Source of the DNA: Pedobacter sp. JY14-1
GTDB lineage: Bacteria; Bacteroidota; Bacteroidia; Sphingobacteriales; Sphingobacteriaceae
Length of the DNA stretch: 64,000 nucleotides
Direction of reading: 5' to 3'
Assembly: GCF_029269825.1 (NCBI RefSeq)
Contig: NZ_JARJHU010000001.1
Location: forward strand, 434,001 to 498,000
Numbering within the stretch: position 1 is the first letter of the stretch; every line of letters starts with the position of its first letter. This document shows, piece by piece, positions 45,406-54,419 of this stretch. The notes under the pieces were generated by a model. That model ran no database searches, was not told the origin of the DNA, and saw only the letters and a list, made by a program, of their open reading frames with translations. The position numbers and the translations under genes were made by a program.

Positions 45406-46347
45406 ATGTCCACAAACCCGGCCAGATACAGCAAAATGATTAAGGATGAAGCCCTCAGGCTAGGCTTCATGCAATGTGGTATTTCCAAGGCTGAATTTTT
45501 AGAGGATGAAGCTCCGAAACTGGAAAACTGGCTAAAACAAGGATATCAAGGTCAGATGACTTATATGGAAAACAATTTCGACAAACGACTGGACCCAAGA
45601 CTACTTGTAGACGGCGCGAAATCAGTTATTTCAGTTACGCTTAACTACTTTCCTGCTTCCGGACAAACCGACCCCGAAGCACCAAAGATATCTAAATACG
45701 CTTTTGGGACAGACTACCATACTGTAATAAAGGATAAACTTTTTGAGCTGCTCGCCTTTATTTCGGAGCATATCGGTGAGGTAGGCGGAAGAGCCTTTGT
45801 GGATTCTGCCCCGGTGTTGGACCGAGCCTGGGCAAAACGTTCAGGTATCGGCTGGATTGGCAAAAACAGTAACCTGATCAGTAAAAAAACCGGCTCTTTT
45901 TTCTTTCTGGCCGAGTTGATTATTGATCTTGAACTGGAATATGATCAACCTTTTACAGCGGATCACTGCGGTACCTGTACTAAATGCATAGATGCCTGTC
46001 CGACTGACGCTATCCTATCTCCTTTTATAATTGATTCAAAGAAATGTATTTCCTACCTCACTATAGAACTCAGAGATGAGATTCCGGCACAGTTCAGTAA
46101 ACAGATGGATAACTGGATGTTTGGCTGTGATGTCTGCCAGGATGTATGTCCGTGGAACAGGTTTTCGGTTCCGCATTCGGAACCCAGGCTTATGCCTTCA
46201 GATCAGCTGCTGAATATGAAACATGAGGAATGGCTTGACATAACAGAGGAGGTGTTCAAAGAGGTTTTTAAACATTCGGCAGTAAAACGCACCAAATTTG
46301 AAGGCTTGAGCCGTAATATCAATTTCCTTAAAAACAGAAAAATCTAA
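45406..46347 (+). CDS. queG: epoxyqueuosine reductase
   Basis: A 313-residue iron-sulfur enzyme that makes queuosine from epoxyqueuosine in tRNA, using cobalamin. Two [4Fe-4S] motifs are present: [15 protein letters not shown] and [11 protein letters not shown]. The [16 protein letters not shown] segment near the active site is typical. ATG at 45406 is preferred over TTG at 45397, which lies inside the -7 box. Its cobalamin need gives one possible use for the B12 taken up through the riboswitch-controlled genes at 17-19 kb. Confidence 0.95.
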   Translation: MSTNPARYSKMIKDEALRLGFMQCGISKAEFLEDEAPKLENWLKQGYQGQMTYMENNFDKRLDPRLLVDGAKSVISVTLNYFPASGQTDPEAPKISKYAFGTDYHTVIKDKLFELLAFISEHIGEVGGRAFVDSAPVLDRAWAKRSGIGWIGKNSNLISKKTGSFFFLAELIIDLELEYDQPFTADHCGTCTKCIDACPTDAILSPFIIDSKKCISYLTIELRDEIPAQFSKQMDNWMFGCDVCQDVCPWNRFSVPHSEPRLMPSDQLLNMKHEEWLDITEEVFKEVFKHSAVKRTKFEGLSRNINFLKNRKI

Positions 46348-46361
46348 GTACCGTCTGAAAG

Positions 46362-47357
46362 TTATTTACCAAATTTCAGTTTGAGTTGTTCCAGCATATC
46401 TGTGGTAACTTCCTTTGCAGGTGCATCCTTTTTCTGGTAATTCTGCTTATCCTGGTACTGGGGTCTTGGCGTATTTCCCTGTGGTCGTACATGTGCATGC
46501 TGTGCAGTAGATTGTCCGGTATTCTGGCTGCGCTCCTGCTTTACATATCCTTTTTTCCTATTCCAGCGGTTCCAGATGTCAGTCAGCTTCTTTTTGGTAT
46601 ATAATGGAAAATCGCCCTGCAGCATCCAGGCATAGTAACTTGGCTCTACCGTAAATACTTCTTCTACCTTTTTACCTTTATGCTTCCCGAAATTGAAGCA
46701 TTCTTCGTCTTGCTCATTATAGACCATACGGCCTGCAAAATCCACGACCTTATTGAGATTGGTAAAAGCATGGAGTGCCTCAATATTATTTTGCACCGGC
46801 TTGGTTACCTTTCCCTGCTTGTCTTCAAAATCAGCATCCTGATAACGTTCTATCTGCGCGAGCAATACCTGATAAGTTGCCAGTATATCTGCCTCAGCGG
46901 AATGCGCATTAAGCAAATCTTTGTCACAATAGAACTTATAGGCAGCACGTAAGGTACGCTGCTCCATCTGGTGGAAGATATTCTGTACATCTACAAACCT
47001 GCGGTCTGACATGTCAAAGTCCACGCCTGCACGCAGAAATTCTTCAAGAAGTACAGGAATATCGAAACGGTTAGAGTTATACCCCGCAAGATCGGCATCC
47101 CCAATGAAGGCAGCAAGTTCGGGGGCTGCCTGGCCAAACGTCGGCTGGTCAGCTACATCTTTATCGTAAATACCATGGATCAGGGAAGATTGAAGGGGGA
47201 TCGGCATTTCAGGATTGATGCGCATTGTCTTGATGATCTCTGTTCCGTCAGGCATAGCCTTCAGGATTGCAATTTCTACGATACGGTCTGCACCGACATT
47301 TACTCCCGTAGTCTCTAAATCGAAGAATGCAAGCGGACGGATCAGGTTCAATTTCAT
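46362..47357 (-). CDS. DnaQ-like 3'-5' exonuclease with ExoX-like C-terminal region
   Basis: A 331-residue DEDD-type exonuclease. The Exo I motif is FFDLETTG, Exo II GYNSNRFDIPVL, and Exo III HSAEADILATYQVL. A segment at about 215-260 (FNFGKHKGKKVEEV, YYAWMLQGDFPLYTK) matches the region found C-terminal to ExoX-type nucleases. A Gln/Lys-rich disordered tail follows. Acts on DNA ends in repair or proofreading; the precise substrate is not evident. Start at MKLNLIRP (47357). Confidence 0.88.
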   Translation of the reverse strand: MKLNLIRPLAFFDLETTGVNVGADRIVEIAILKAMPDGTEIIKTMRINPEMPIPLQSSLIHGIYDKDVADQPTFGQAAPELAAFIGDADLAGYNSNRFDIPVLLEEFLRAGVDFDMSDRRFVDVQNIFHQMEQRTLRAAYKFYCDKDLLNAHSAEADILATYQVLLAQIERYQDADFEDKQGKVTKPVQNNIEALHAFTNLNKVVDFAGRMVYNEQDEECFNFGKHKGKKVEEVFTVEPSYYAWMLQGDFPLYTKKKLTDIWNRWNRKKGYVKQERSQNTGQSTAQHAHVRPQGNTPRPQYQDKQNYQKKDAPAKEVTTDMLEQLKLKFGK

Positions 47358-47448
47358 CTTTATTCCTTTAATCTTTATCCCCAAAAGTCGTAAAAAAACA
47401 CGTTAAACCCTATTTTATTTTTTTAACCTGAAACCGTAATCCTTTAAG

Positions 47449-47568
47449 TCAACTAAGGATAATTATACCAAGTGCAATACCAATGACCATGATCAAATAC
47501 ATAAGTATCTCCGTAGTGGCAAATTGCTTATATTTTGTCCAAAATGGATCTTTTTTTGGTTTGTTCAT
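47449..47568 (-). CDS. 39-residue single-TM peptide gene in the NlpC-mutS run
   Basis: A short open frame of 39 codons. It begins MNKPKKDPFWTKYKQFATTE and ends with a membrane helix (LMYLIMVIGIALGIIILS). The basic-aromatic N-terminus followed by one hydrophobic helix is typical of real small inner-membrane proteins, with a positive-inside N-terminus. Its ATG lies 6 bp after the stop of the NlpC/P60 gene, the same tight spacing seen between nlpC and mutS. I do not recognise a family. Conservation in relatives would settle whether it is translated. Confidence 0.65.
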   Translation of the reverse strand: MNKPKKDPFWTKYKQFATTEILMYLIMVIGIALGIIILS

Positions 47569-47574
47569 ATTTCT

Positions 47575-48090
47575 TTAATTCTTAACGGAACCTGCTTTAA
47601 CCAATGTCTTTTGATAGGCGGCAATTCTCAAATCGTCTACGATAACGCCTTTGGTTGTTGAAGCATGAACAAAATAATTGTCATTCAGGTAAACACCTAC
47701 ATGATCGACTTCTCTGCCACCGAAAGAAAAGAAAACCAGATCGCCCTCCTTCAATTCAGCAAATTTCTTTTCTTTAATACTTTCTGCCTGGTCTTTTGAA
47801 CGCCTGGGAAGTGTGTTACCATAAATATCCCGTTGTAGCAGTAAGGCAAATCCCGAACAGTCGATACCGGATTTATCCAATCCACCGAGCCGGTACCGGA
47901 CACCGGTCCAATCTGTAATGAAGCTATAAAGTTTCTTACTTCTCAGGTGGGACATCGCATCGGCCACTCCGGCCGCGTGGGGATTAGGCCTGACGGCTAC
48001 ACGTCTGGAGCTACAAGAGCTTATAAAAATTGCCAGAACAATGAGCAGATAATAAGAAATTCTGAAATGCTTATGGATATTCTGGTTCAT
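47575..48090 (-). CDS. NlpC/P60-family lipoprotein, cell-wall endopeptidase
   Basis: A 171-residue lipoprotein with a signal peptide and SSC26S lipid site. The C40 peptidase domain has the catalytic Cys78 (GIDCSGF), His130 (VDHVGVY) and third polar His142 (FVHAST). It should cut peptide stems of peptidoglycan (gamma-D-Glu-diamino acid bonds) from a membrane anchor. It starts 5 bp after the stop of mutS, so the two are probably cotranscribed. Confidence 0.93.
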   Translation of the reverse strand: MNQNIHKHFRISYYLLIVLAIFISSCSSRRVAVRPNPHAAGVADAMSHLRSKKLYSFITDWTGVRYRLGGLDKSGIDCSGFALLLQRDIYGNTLPRRSKDQAESIKEKKFAELKEGDLVFFSFGGREVDHVGVYLNDNYFVHASTTKGVIVDDLRIAAYQKTLVKAGSVKN

Positions 48091-48095
48091 GGGCC

Positions 48096-50705
48096 TTATT
48101 GCTTAATGATCCTTTGTATCTCGTCCAGCTTAAGCAGAGCCTCTACAGGTGTAAGGATATTCACATCGAGATTATTCAATGTGTCCCTTACTTTTACCAG
48201 GATTGGATCTTCTACCGAAAACATTTGCAGTTGATAGGCCTGATTCTGTACTTTTTTGATACTGTCCTTAATACTTTGTCCCTCGGTTCGGTCGATTTCC
48301 AGTTTCTTCAGTATTTCATTAGCCCGGCTGATCAGCCTGGGCGGCATACCTGCCATTTTTGCTACATGGATACCAAAGCTGTGTTCACTTCCTCCCGGAA
48401 CAAGCTTACGAAGAAAGATGACTTTATTGGACACTTCCTTCACTGACACATTAAAATTTCTGATCCGGCTCATGGTATTGGCAAGTTCGTTCAGTTCATG
48501 ATAATGGGTAGCAAACAGAGTCTTCGGCCGGGCCGAGGGATGCGTATGCAGATATTCTGCTATGGCCCAGGCAATAGAAATCCCGTCATAAGTGCTGGTA
48601 CCGCGGCCTATCTCGTCCAGCAGGATCAGGCTGTTTTCAGAAATATTGTTCAGAATACTTGCCGTTTCGTTCATCTCTACCATGAAGGTACTTTCTCCTG
48701 AAGAAAGGTTGTCTGACGCACCAACACGTGTGAAAACCTTATCTACCAAACCAATAGTTGCCTCCTTGGCCGGCACAAAGCATCCCATCTGTGCCATCAG
48801 CACAATAAGCCCTGTCTGTCTCAAAATAGCTGACTTACCGGACATATTCGGCCCCGTAATGATGATGATCTGCTGGGTATCACTATCCAGAAACACGTCA
48901 TTGGTAATGTACTCCTCTCCGGCCGGCAGACGCTTCTCAATCACCGGGTGCCGTCCACCTTTGATATCCAGGGTTTTGTTCTTCTGGACTTCCGGTTTGA
49001 CGTAATGGTTATCTATCGCAAGCCTGGCGAAACAAAGCAGTACATCCAGTTTTGCAACCAGGTAAGCATTCAACTGGATCTGTCTGATGTAACCTGCAAC
49101 CTCCTGTACCAGTTCATTGTAAAGCCTGGTTTCAATCTGCTGGATCTTCTCTTCCGCACCCAATATCTGTTCCTCATATTCTTTCAGCTCGGGCGTGATG
49201 TAACGCTCGGCATTTACCAGTGTCTGTTTCCTGATCCAGTCTTCCGGTACTTTATCTTTATGGGTATGCGTTACCTCGAGATAATAGCCAAAGACATTAT
49301 TAAAGGCTACCTTTAGTGACGGTATTCCCGTGTTGGCCGCCTCGCGCTTCTGGATTTCAACCAGATAATCCTTGCCGCCAAAAGCAATTTTTCTCAACCG
49401 GTCGAGCTCCTCATCTATACCATCCGCAATTACGTTTCCTTTGATCAGTAATGCAGGTGGATCTTCCTGCAAATGATTTTCCAGCTTTTCCCTTACCGTA
49501 AGACAGATGTCCAGCTGGTCGGAAATCAGTGATAAATAAGGATCATTTGCATTAAGTGCTGATTTCTTGACTTCTTCGATATGATAAAGTGCCTTTTTGA
49601 GCTGACAAAGCTCACGTGGGCCTACCCGTAAAAGTCCTACTTTGGAGATGAGGCGCTCCAGGTCACCGATCTCGCGGATATGACCTGTAAATGTTTCCAG
49701 TAAGTCGGGTTGCTCTACAAAAAACGCTACCATGCCCAGCCTCTCCTCAATCGGTTTCAGTTCTTTCAAAGGCATGATGATCCAACGATGAAGTAACCTG
49801 GCACCCATAGGGGTCGATGTCTGGTCAAGCGTATCGAAAAGCGTAACCGCATTGTCGTTAACTGTAGCTACCAGTTCCAGGTTTCGGATAGTAAACCGGT
49901 CAAGCCATACATACTTATCCTGTTCCAGTCTGGAAATCGACGATATGTGTTTGAGATTACGGTGTTCAGTCTCATTGAGATAATGGAGTGCGACACCTGC
50001 CGCTACAATCCCTGAACTCAGCTTATCCACACCAAATCCCTTCAGAGAAGCTACTTCGAAATGCTTGGTGAGTATCTCCATTGCATAGTCTGAAGTAAAG
50101 GCCCAGTCGTCCAGGTGAAAAGTATAAAACCTGTCCCCAAATATCTCATGGAACTCTTTTCTCTTACTTTTCTGATAAACTATCTCATTGGGTCTAAAAC
50201 TCTGTAACAATTTATCAATATATTCCGCATCTCCCTGGGCAACCAGAAACTCTCCGGTAGAGATATCGGCAAAAGAGACACCGATAACACTTTTATCAAA
50301 ATAAACCGCCGCCAGATAATTATTGGATTTCTGGCTCACGATATTGTCGCTATAGGCTACACCCGGAGTCACTAATTCCGTCACTCCCCTCTTGACAATC
50401 GTCTTGGTCGCCTTTGGATCTTCAAGCTGATCGCAGATAGCTACCCGCTGACCTGCCCTTACCAGTTTGGACAGATAGTTGTCCAGCGAATGATGCGGGA
50501 AACCGGCAAGTTCCAGCGCACCATTAGGTCCTGTACCACGACGTGTCAGCACAATGCCCAATATCTGTGCTGTCTTAACAGCGTCTTCACCAAAGGTCTC
50601 GTAGAAATCACCTACCCTGAACAACAGCAATGCACCAGGATACTTCGCTTTTATAGCGTTGTATTGCTGCATCAGAGGGGTTTCTTTGGAATTGTTTTTC
50701 GCCAA
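48096..50705 (-). CDS. mutS: DNA mismatch repair protein MutS
   Basis: An 869-residue MutS. The mismatch-reading domain I has the Phe-x-Glu motif ([13 protein letters not shown]). Domains II-IV follow, then the ABC-type ATPase ([41 protein letters not shown]) and the C-terminal dimer region. It recognises mismatches and starts repair with MutL. It lies 83 bp downstream of mqnA on the same strand; TATCTTTA in that gap is a near-consensus -7 box. Confidence 0.98.
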   Translation of the reverse strand: MAKNNSKETPLMQQYNAIKAKYPGALLLFRVGDFYETFGEDAVKTAQILGIVLTRRGTGPNGALELAGFPHHSLDNYLSKLVRAGQRVAICDQLEDPKATKTIVKRGVTELVTPGVAYSDNIVSQKSNNYLAAVYFDKSVIGVSFADISTGEFLVAQGDAEYIDKLLQSFRPNEIVYQKSKRKEFHEIFGDRFYTFHLDDWAFTSDYAMEILTKHFEVASLKGFGVDKLSSGIVAAGVALHYLNETEHRNLKHISSISRLEQDKYVWLDRFTIRNLELVATVNDNAVTLFDTLDQTSTPMGARLLHRWIIMPLKELKPIEERLGMVAFFVEQPDLLETFTGHIREIGDLERLISKVGLLRVGPRELCQLKKALYHIEEVKKSALNANDPYLSLISDQLDICLTVREKLENHLQEDPPALLIKGNVIADGIDEELDRLRKIAFGGKDYLVEIQKREAANTGIPSLKVAFNNVFGYYLEVTHTHKDKVPEDWIRKQTLVNAERYITPELKEYEEQILGAEEKIQQIETRLYNELVQEVAGYIRQIQLNAYLVAKLDVLLCFARLAIDNHYVKPEVQKNKTLDIKGGRHPVIEKRLPAGEEYITNDVFLDSDTQQIIIITGPNMSGKSAILRQTGLIVLMAQMGCFVPAKEATIGLVDKVFTRVGASDNLSSGESTFMVEMNETASILNNISENSLILLDEIGRGTSTYDGISIAWAIAEYLHTHPSARPKTLFATHYHELNELANTMSRIRNFNVSVKEVSNKVIFLRKLVPGGSEHSFGIHVAKMAGMPPRLISRANEILKKLEIDRTEGQSIKDSIKKVQNQAYQLQMFSVEDPILVKVRDTLNNLDVNILTPVEALLKLDEIQRIIKQ

Positions 50706-50788
50706 AATGATTCAGTTTACAAAGCGGTAAAGATACTGTTTGGCAGACAGGCTTAACGATTTGTTGAAAATTCAAAAATTGTGAAAAT

Positions 50789-51514
50789 CTACAGTTTTTT
50801 AATATACCCCAGAAACAGCTCCAATGCCGTACGCTTATCTTCTGTAAGGGCAAAGTCCAGTTTATTCATAAGGTAATCTTCTAGGTCGACGGCCGGATTT
50901 ACGGGAAGTTCATTCAGTAACTGAGCACGGTGCGACACCCCAAAGGCAAGTGCTTCATTAAACTTTTGTACGAATGCTTCTGATATCGGTTTATTGGCTA
51001 CCCACGCAGCATAAACAAAAGGAAGGCCAGTAAAATTCATCCATTCCTGTCCCATGTCGTAAGCATAAGGGAATTTATCCTGCTTACCAAAAGTCCTGTC
51101 ACCGATCAGCACAATGGCGTCTGCGTCTTCGCTTTCATCAGTAAAAAAGCTGACCTCCTGCATCCAGTAAAACTTCAACAGTACCTTTGCAAGGTTATTT
51201 GACGTACGCGACTGCGCATCCAGACGGATTGTCCTGATCTGAGTAACAGGTACATTGCTGAAAATAAAAACAGAATTTACCGCACCGACAGAACCAATAC
51301 AATAATCTGCAACAATGCGTGCACCAGGTACATGTGGAATAGCGGCAACAGGAATCAAGCCGATATCTACCTTGCCCGCAATCAGTTTGGCAGCGCAATC
51401 TGAAGGAATATCCAGGCTCATTTCAATATCATTGACTACGGCAGAATGCCGGATGCCGTAAATAAATGGTTTTGTATTGGTATAGGAAACTGCAGATATC
51501 TTTATCTTGTCCAA
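50789..51514 (-). CDS. mqnA: chorismate dehydratase MqnA, futalosine menaquinone pathway
   Basis: A 241-residue periplasmic-binding-protein-like enzyme of the MqnA family, which dehydrates chorismate to 3-enolpyruvylbenzoate. Motifs are SAVSYTNTKPF, DIGLIPVAAIPHV and DYCIGSVGAVNSV. It lies 5 bp downstream of the histidine phosphatase, which itself overlaps mqnE, so the first two futalosine-pathway enzymes are encoded in one run. The later enzymes MqnB, MqnC and MqnD are not in the window. Confidence 0.93.
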   Translation of the reverse strand: MDKIKISAVSYTNTKPFIYGIRHSAVVNDIEMSLDIPSDCAAKLIAGKVDIGLIPVAAIPHVPGARIVADYCIGSVGAVNSVFIFSNVPVTQIRTIRLDAQSRTSNNLAKVLLKFYWMQEVSFFTDESEDADAIVLIGDRTFGKQDKFPYAYDMGQEWMNFTGLPFVYAAWVANKPISEAFVQKFNEALAFGVSHRAQLLNELPVNPAVDLEDYLMNKLDFALTEDKRTALELFLGYIKKL

Positions 51515-51519
51515 TTCAG

Positions 51520-52131
51520 TTACTTTAAGTGATCGGTATTGTTGAAATCAATGATAGAAAAAGTACCATCAGTACAGGCGATACGATATAAGGTAGTATT
51601 CTGATGAGGAAAATCTCCCATTTCCGAAAGCGGCTTATTCATGAGCAGACAAAGCAACAACCTCATAGCTCTTCCATGCATACAGATAAGGATCAGTTTT
51701 TCTTCCTTCCGGGACATGATCAGTTTCACGGCCTGTTTCTGACGGAATTGAACCATATTAGGGCTTTCTCCACCCTCAAACATAGCGTCATAATCACCAT
51801 TCTGCCACCTTTCCATAATATCCCTGAAAGCAGCGATCACCGTTTCATCATTTGGCTTTCCCTCCCAAAGTCCCCAGGCCAGTTCGTCGAGACCAGAAAG
51901 TGCTTCCGAGGGCACCCCAGCGTCAATAAATCTTTTAACGGTCTGATAGGTTCGTTTAAGCGTCGAAGTATATATCTTTTGAAAAGGTATGTTCTTGTAT
52001 TTCTCGTAGAAGGCCGCTGCCTGCATTCTTCCAGTCTCGTTAAGGTCGGTGTTTACACCTCTGCCCTGCACTATCCCCTGTCGGTTCAACTCCGTTTCAC
52101 CGTGCCTGATGATGTATATTTCTTTATCCAT
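51520..52131 (-). CDS. histidine phosphatase family protein within the mqn run
   Basis: A 203-residue phosphoglycerate-mutase-like phosphatase. The catalytic R9-H10-G11-E12 motif, the second histidine in CMHGRAMRLLL and the SGLDELAWGLWEG acid loop are intact. Substrate unknown. Its start codon overlaps the mqnE stop by one base and mqnA begins 5 bp after it, so it is translationally coupled to menaquinone genes. It has no known step in the futalosine route. Confidence 0.9.
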   Translation of the reverse strand: MDKEIYIIRHGETELNRQGIVQGRGVNTDLNETGRMQAAAFYEKYKNIPFQKIYTSTLKRTYQTVKRFIDAGVPSEALSGLDELAWGLWEGKPNDETVIAAFRDIMERWQNGDYDAMFEGGESPNMVQFRQKQAVKLIMSRKEEKLILICMHGRAMRLLLCLLMNKPLSEMGDFPHQNTTLYRIACTDGTFSIIDFNNTDHLK

Positions 52132-53324
52132 TAATTAATTACGGGCAGTTTATAAAATTGAGGTCTCTTTTCTTCTTCAAATATTACGTCTGTAAAATCT
52201 GTAACGACGTTGTAAAGTGTATCTCGCTCGATGGGCTTACGTCTAACTTGCCTGATCAATTCTACCAACTCACGTGTACTCATTGCCGGTCGTTGTTCTT
52301 CTGCGCCAGCCATAGCGTAAATCTTGGTCGTGTCATCAAGTGTACCGTCTATATCGTCTACGCCAAAATTCAGGGAAAGCTGAGCGGTTTGTCTGCTGAT
52401 CATTGCCCAATATGCTTTGATGTGATCAAAGTTATCCATATAAATGCGGGCTACTGCGTAATTTCTCAGGTCTTCAACTACAGAAACTTCACTTACATGG
52501 CTCATCTGATTGTGTTGATTCCTGAATTTTAAAGGGATAAAGGCTTGAAAACCACCTGTACTGTCCTGTAACTGCCTTAAGCGTTCCATGTGATCCACTC
52601 TGTGCCAGAACTGTTCAATGTGGCCATACAGCATAGTAGCATTGCTACGCATCCCCAATTTATGGGCTTGTTCATGGATATCCAGCCATTGCTCAGCAGT
52701 ACACTTATCATGGGCGATCTGTTGCCTGATCTCGGGATGAAAGATCTCCGCGCCACCTCCGGGCATACTGTCCAGACCTGCATCCTTAAGGTACCTCATA
52801 CCCTCATAATGACTAAGCTTCGCTTTCTTAAAAATGTAATAGTATTCGACAGGGGTCAGTGCCTTAATGTGCAATTCCGGTCTGTGCGCCTTTGCTCTCC
52901 TGAAAAATTCACTGTAAAACTCGAGATTCTGCTTTGGTACTACTCCCCCGGTAATGTGGACTTCTGTAACCGGCTCACCATCATACTTCTTCAGGATATC
53001 AATCATACCTTCTACGTCCATTTCCCAACCCTCGTCCCGGTTCTTGATCAGCCGGGAATAAGAGCAGAACTTGCAGTCGTAAACACAGACGTTTGTAGGC
53101 TCAATATGAAAATTTCGATTGAAGTAAGTTTTATCACCATGCTTCCTTTCCCTGATCAAGTTGGCCAAAACGCCGAGGTAGCCAAGCTCGGCATGCTCAT
53201 AAAGATAAACGCCATCATCAAAGGAGATGCGCTCACTTCGTTGTACCTTTTCCGCTATTGCCTTTGATCTTTCCGGCAGGCCGGCATCCCCTAACAGAAA
53301 TGCAAGCTGTAAAGATGTATCCAT
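52131..53324 (-). CDS. mqnE: aminofutalosine synthase MqnE, radical SAM
   Basis: A 397-residue radical SAM enzyme. The cluster-binding C80-x3-C84-x2-C87 (CVYDCKFC) and the SMPGGGAEIFHPEIR motif mark it as MqnE rather than MqnC. It joins 3-(1-carboxyvinyloxy)benzoate to SAM to give aminofutalosine. The ATG at 53324 is chosen over a start 10 codons upstream. A consensus -7 box lies at 53341-53348. It heads the run that also contains the phosphatase and mqnA. Confidence 0.93.
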   Translation of the reverse strand: MDTSLQLAFLLGDAGLPERSKAIAEKVQRSERISFDDGVYLYEHAELGYLGVLANLIRERKHGDKTYFNRNFHIEPTNVCVYDCKFCSYSRLIKNRDEGWEMDVEGMIDILKKYDGEPVTEVHITGGVVPKQNLEFYSEFFRRAKAHRPELHIKALTPVEYYYIFKKAKLSHYEGMRYLKDAGLDSMPGGGAEIFHPEIRQQIAHDKCTAEQWLDIHEQAHKLGMRSNATMLYGHIEQFWHRVDHMERLRQLQDSTGGFQAFIPLKFRNQHNQMSHVSEVSVVEDLRNYAVARIYMDNFDHIKAYWAMISRQTAQLSLNFGVDDIDGTLDDTTKIYAMAGAEEQRPAMSTRELVELIRQVRRKPIERDTLYNVVTDFTDVIFEEEKRPQFYKLPVIN

Positions 53325-53340
53325 TTGTTGATATAATGGA

Positions 53341-53348
53341 CAAAAGTA
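53341..53348 (-). promoter_or_regulatory. -7 box of the mqnE run
   Basis: On the minus strand TACTTTTG fits TAnnTTTG, 16 bp before the mqnE ATG. Confidence 0.5.
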
Positions 53349-53392
53349 CAACAAAAAGGGGATTTACTGGTGTCAGGTGTTTGTCAAAGCCC

Positions 53393-54148
53393 TTAAGACG
53401 CCTTCATGAGAAAAGAGGTCATTATATCCCGAGCCCGGACAACTGCACCAATCACAATAATAGCCGGATGAGACATCCCTCCACGTACAGCGGCAGATTC
53501 CAGATCTTTAACATCGCAAGTTACCAGCTTTTGTTGTGGAAGGCTAGCATGCTGGATCATAGCAGCCGGTAAATTTCCTAAATGAGCTTCGACATATACT
53601 TGAGCAATCTGAGCAAGCTTTTTCATACCCATATAAATGACAACGGTCGCCGCGCTTTTAATCGCATACCTGAGATCTTCCGAAAGGGAACCATCTTTTT
53701 TCGTACCAGTAATTGCCCAGACGCTTTCACTAAGGCCCCGGTGAGTAAGGGGAATACCACTAAACCCGCTGGCCTGCATGCTGCTTATTCCCGGAATGTA
53801 ATGAACTTGAATTCCATGCTGTTCTGCAAAACAAACCTCTTCGAATCCTCTGCCAAAGATAAACGGGTCTCCGCCCTTTAAGCGGACGACGACGTCAACA
53901 CGCCTCGAATAGTGCAATATTAAATCGTGAATTTTTTCTTGCGAAACGTATTCTCCATAGGGTTCCTTGCCGACATATATCAGTTTGCAATCCTTAGGGA
54001 CAAGCCCCAGCATCTTTTTATTAATCAGATGATCGTACAACACCACATTTGCGCGCAATAATACCTTATAAGCTTTCAATGTTAGCAAATCGGGATCTCC
54101 CGGACCACCGCCGACGATAAAAACACCAGAATCAGCTAAATTTTTCAT
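53393..54148 (-). CDS. cobA: uroporphyrinogen-III C-methyltransferase
   Basis: A 251-residue SUMT enzyme that makes precorrin-2 from uroporphyrinogen III. Motifs are VGGGPGDPDLLTLKA, VVRLKGGDPFIFGRG, PGISSMQASGFSGIPLTHRG and YMGMKK. Here it probably feeds siroheme synthesis, because it diverges from nirB, whose product needs siroheme. The dehydrogenase/ferrochelatase step is not encoded in the window. It shares the 271-bp divergent regulatory region with nirB. Confidence 0.93.
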   Translation of the reverse strand: MKNLADSGVFIVGGGPGDPDLLTLKAYKVLLRANVVLYDHLINKKMLGLVPKDCKLIYVGKEPYGEYVSQEKIHDLILHYSRRVDVVVRLKGGDPFIFGRGFEEVCFAEQHGIQVHYIPGISSMQASGFSGIPLTHRGLSESVWAITGTKKDGSLSEDLRYAIKSAATVVIYMGMKKLAQIAQVYVEAHLGNLPAAMIQHASLPQQKLVTCDVKDLESAAVRGGMSHPAIIVIGAVVRARDIMTSFLMKAS

Positions 54149-54419
54149 ACATCATACTTTAAAAACATCTCATTTAGAACAATTATGCTAAAAAAATAAT
54201 GTAAATCAAAAAAATTATGATAAAAATCATAAAAACTTGGAAATATTATCAATATATAAGTAGCTTTGAATATCAAAAATCATAATAAATCAAAATATCA
54301 ATACATAAACCAAAAAAAACAACAAAAATTATCAGCAAAAAATGAAATAAACAGAATAAAATCAACAAAAAGACAGACAAACAACCTGAAAATTGACAAA
54401 AACAAAAAAACAACATGAT
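54149..54419. promoter_or_regulatory. AT-rich divergent regulatory region cobA/nirB with FNR-like box and nirB promoter
   Basis: A strongly A/T-rich 271-bp gap. A perfect palindrome TTATGAT-AAAA-ATCATAA lies at 54215-54232; its TGAT-N4-ATCA core matches FNR/CRP-family sites. Downstream, TTG (54237-54239) and TAGCTTTG (54261-54268, exact TAnnTTTG) form a promoter reading into nirB with 21 bp between. The box is centred about 50 bp before the expected start, an activating position. Past 54300 the region is nearly all A/C on the + strand and holds nothing else recognised. Confidence 0.7.
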
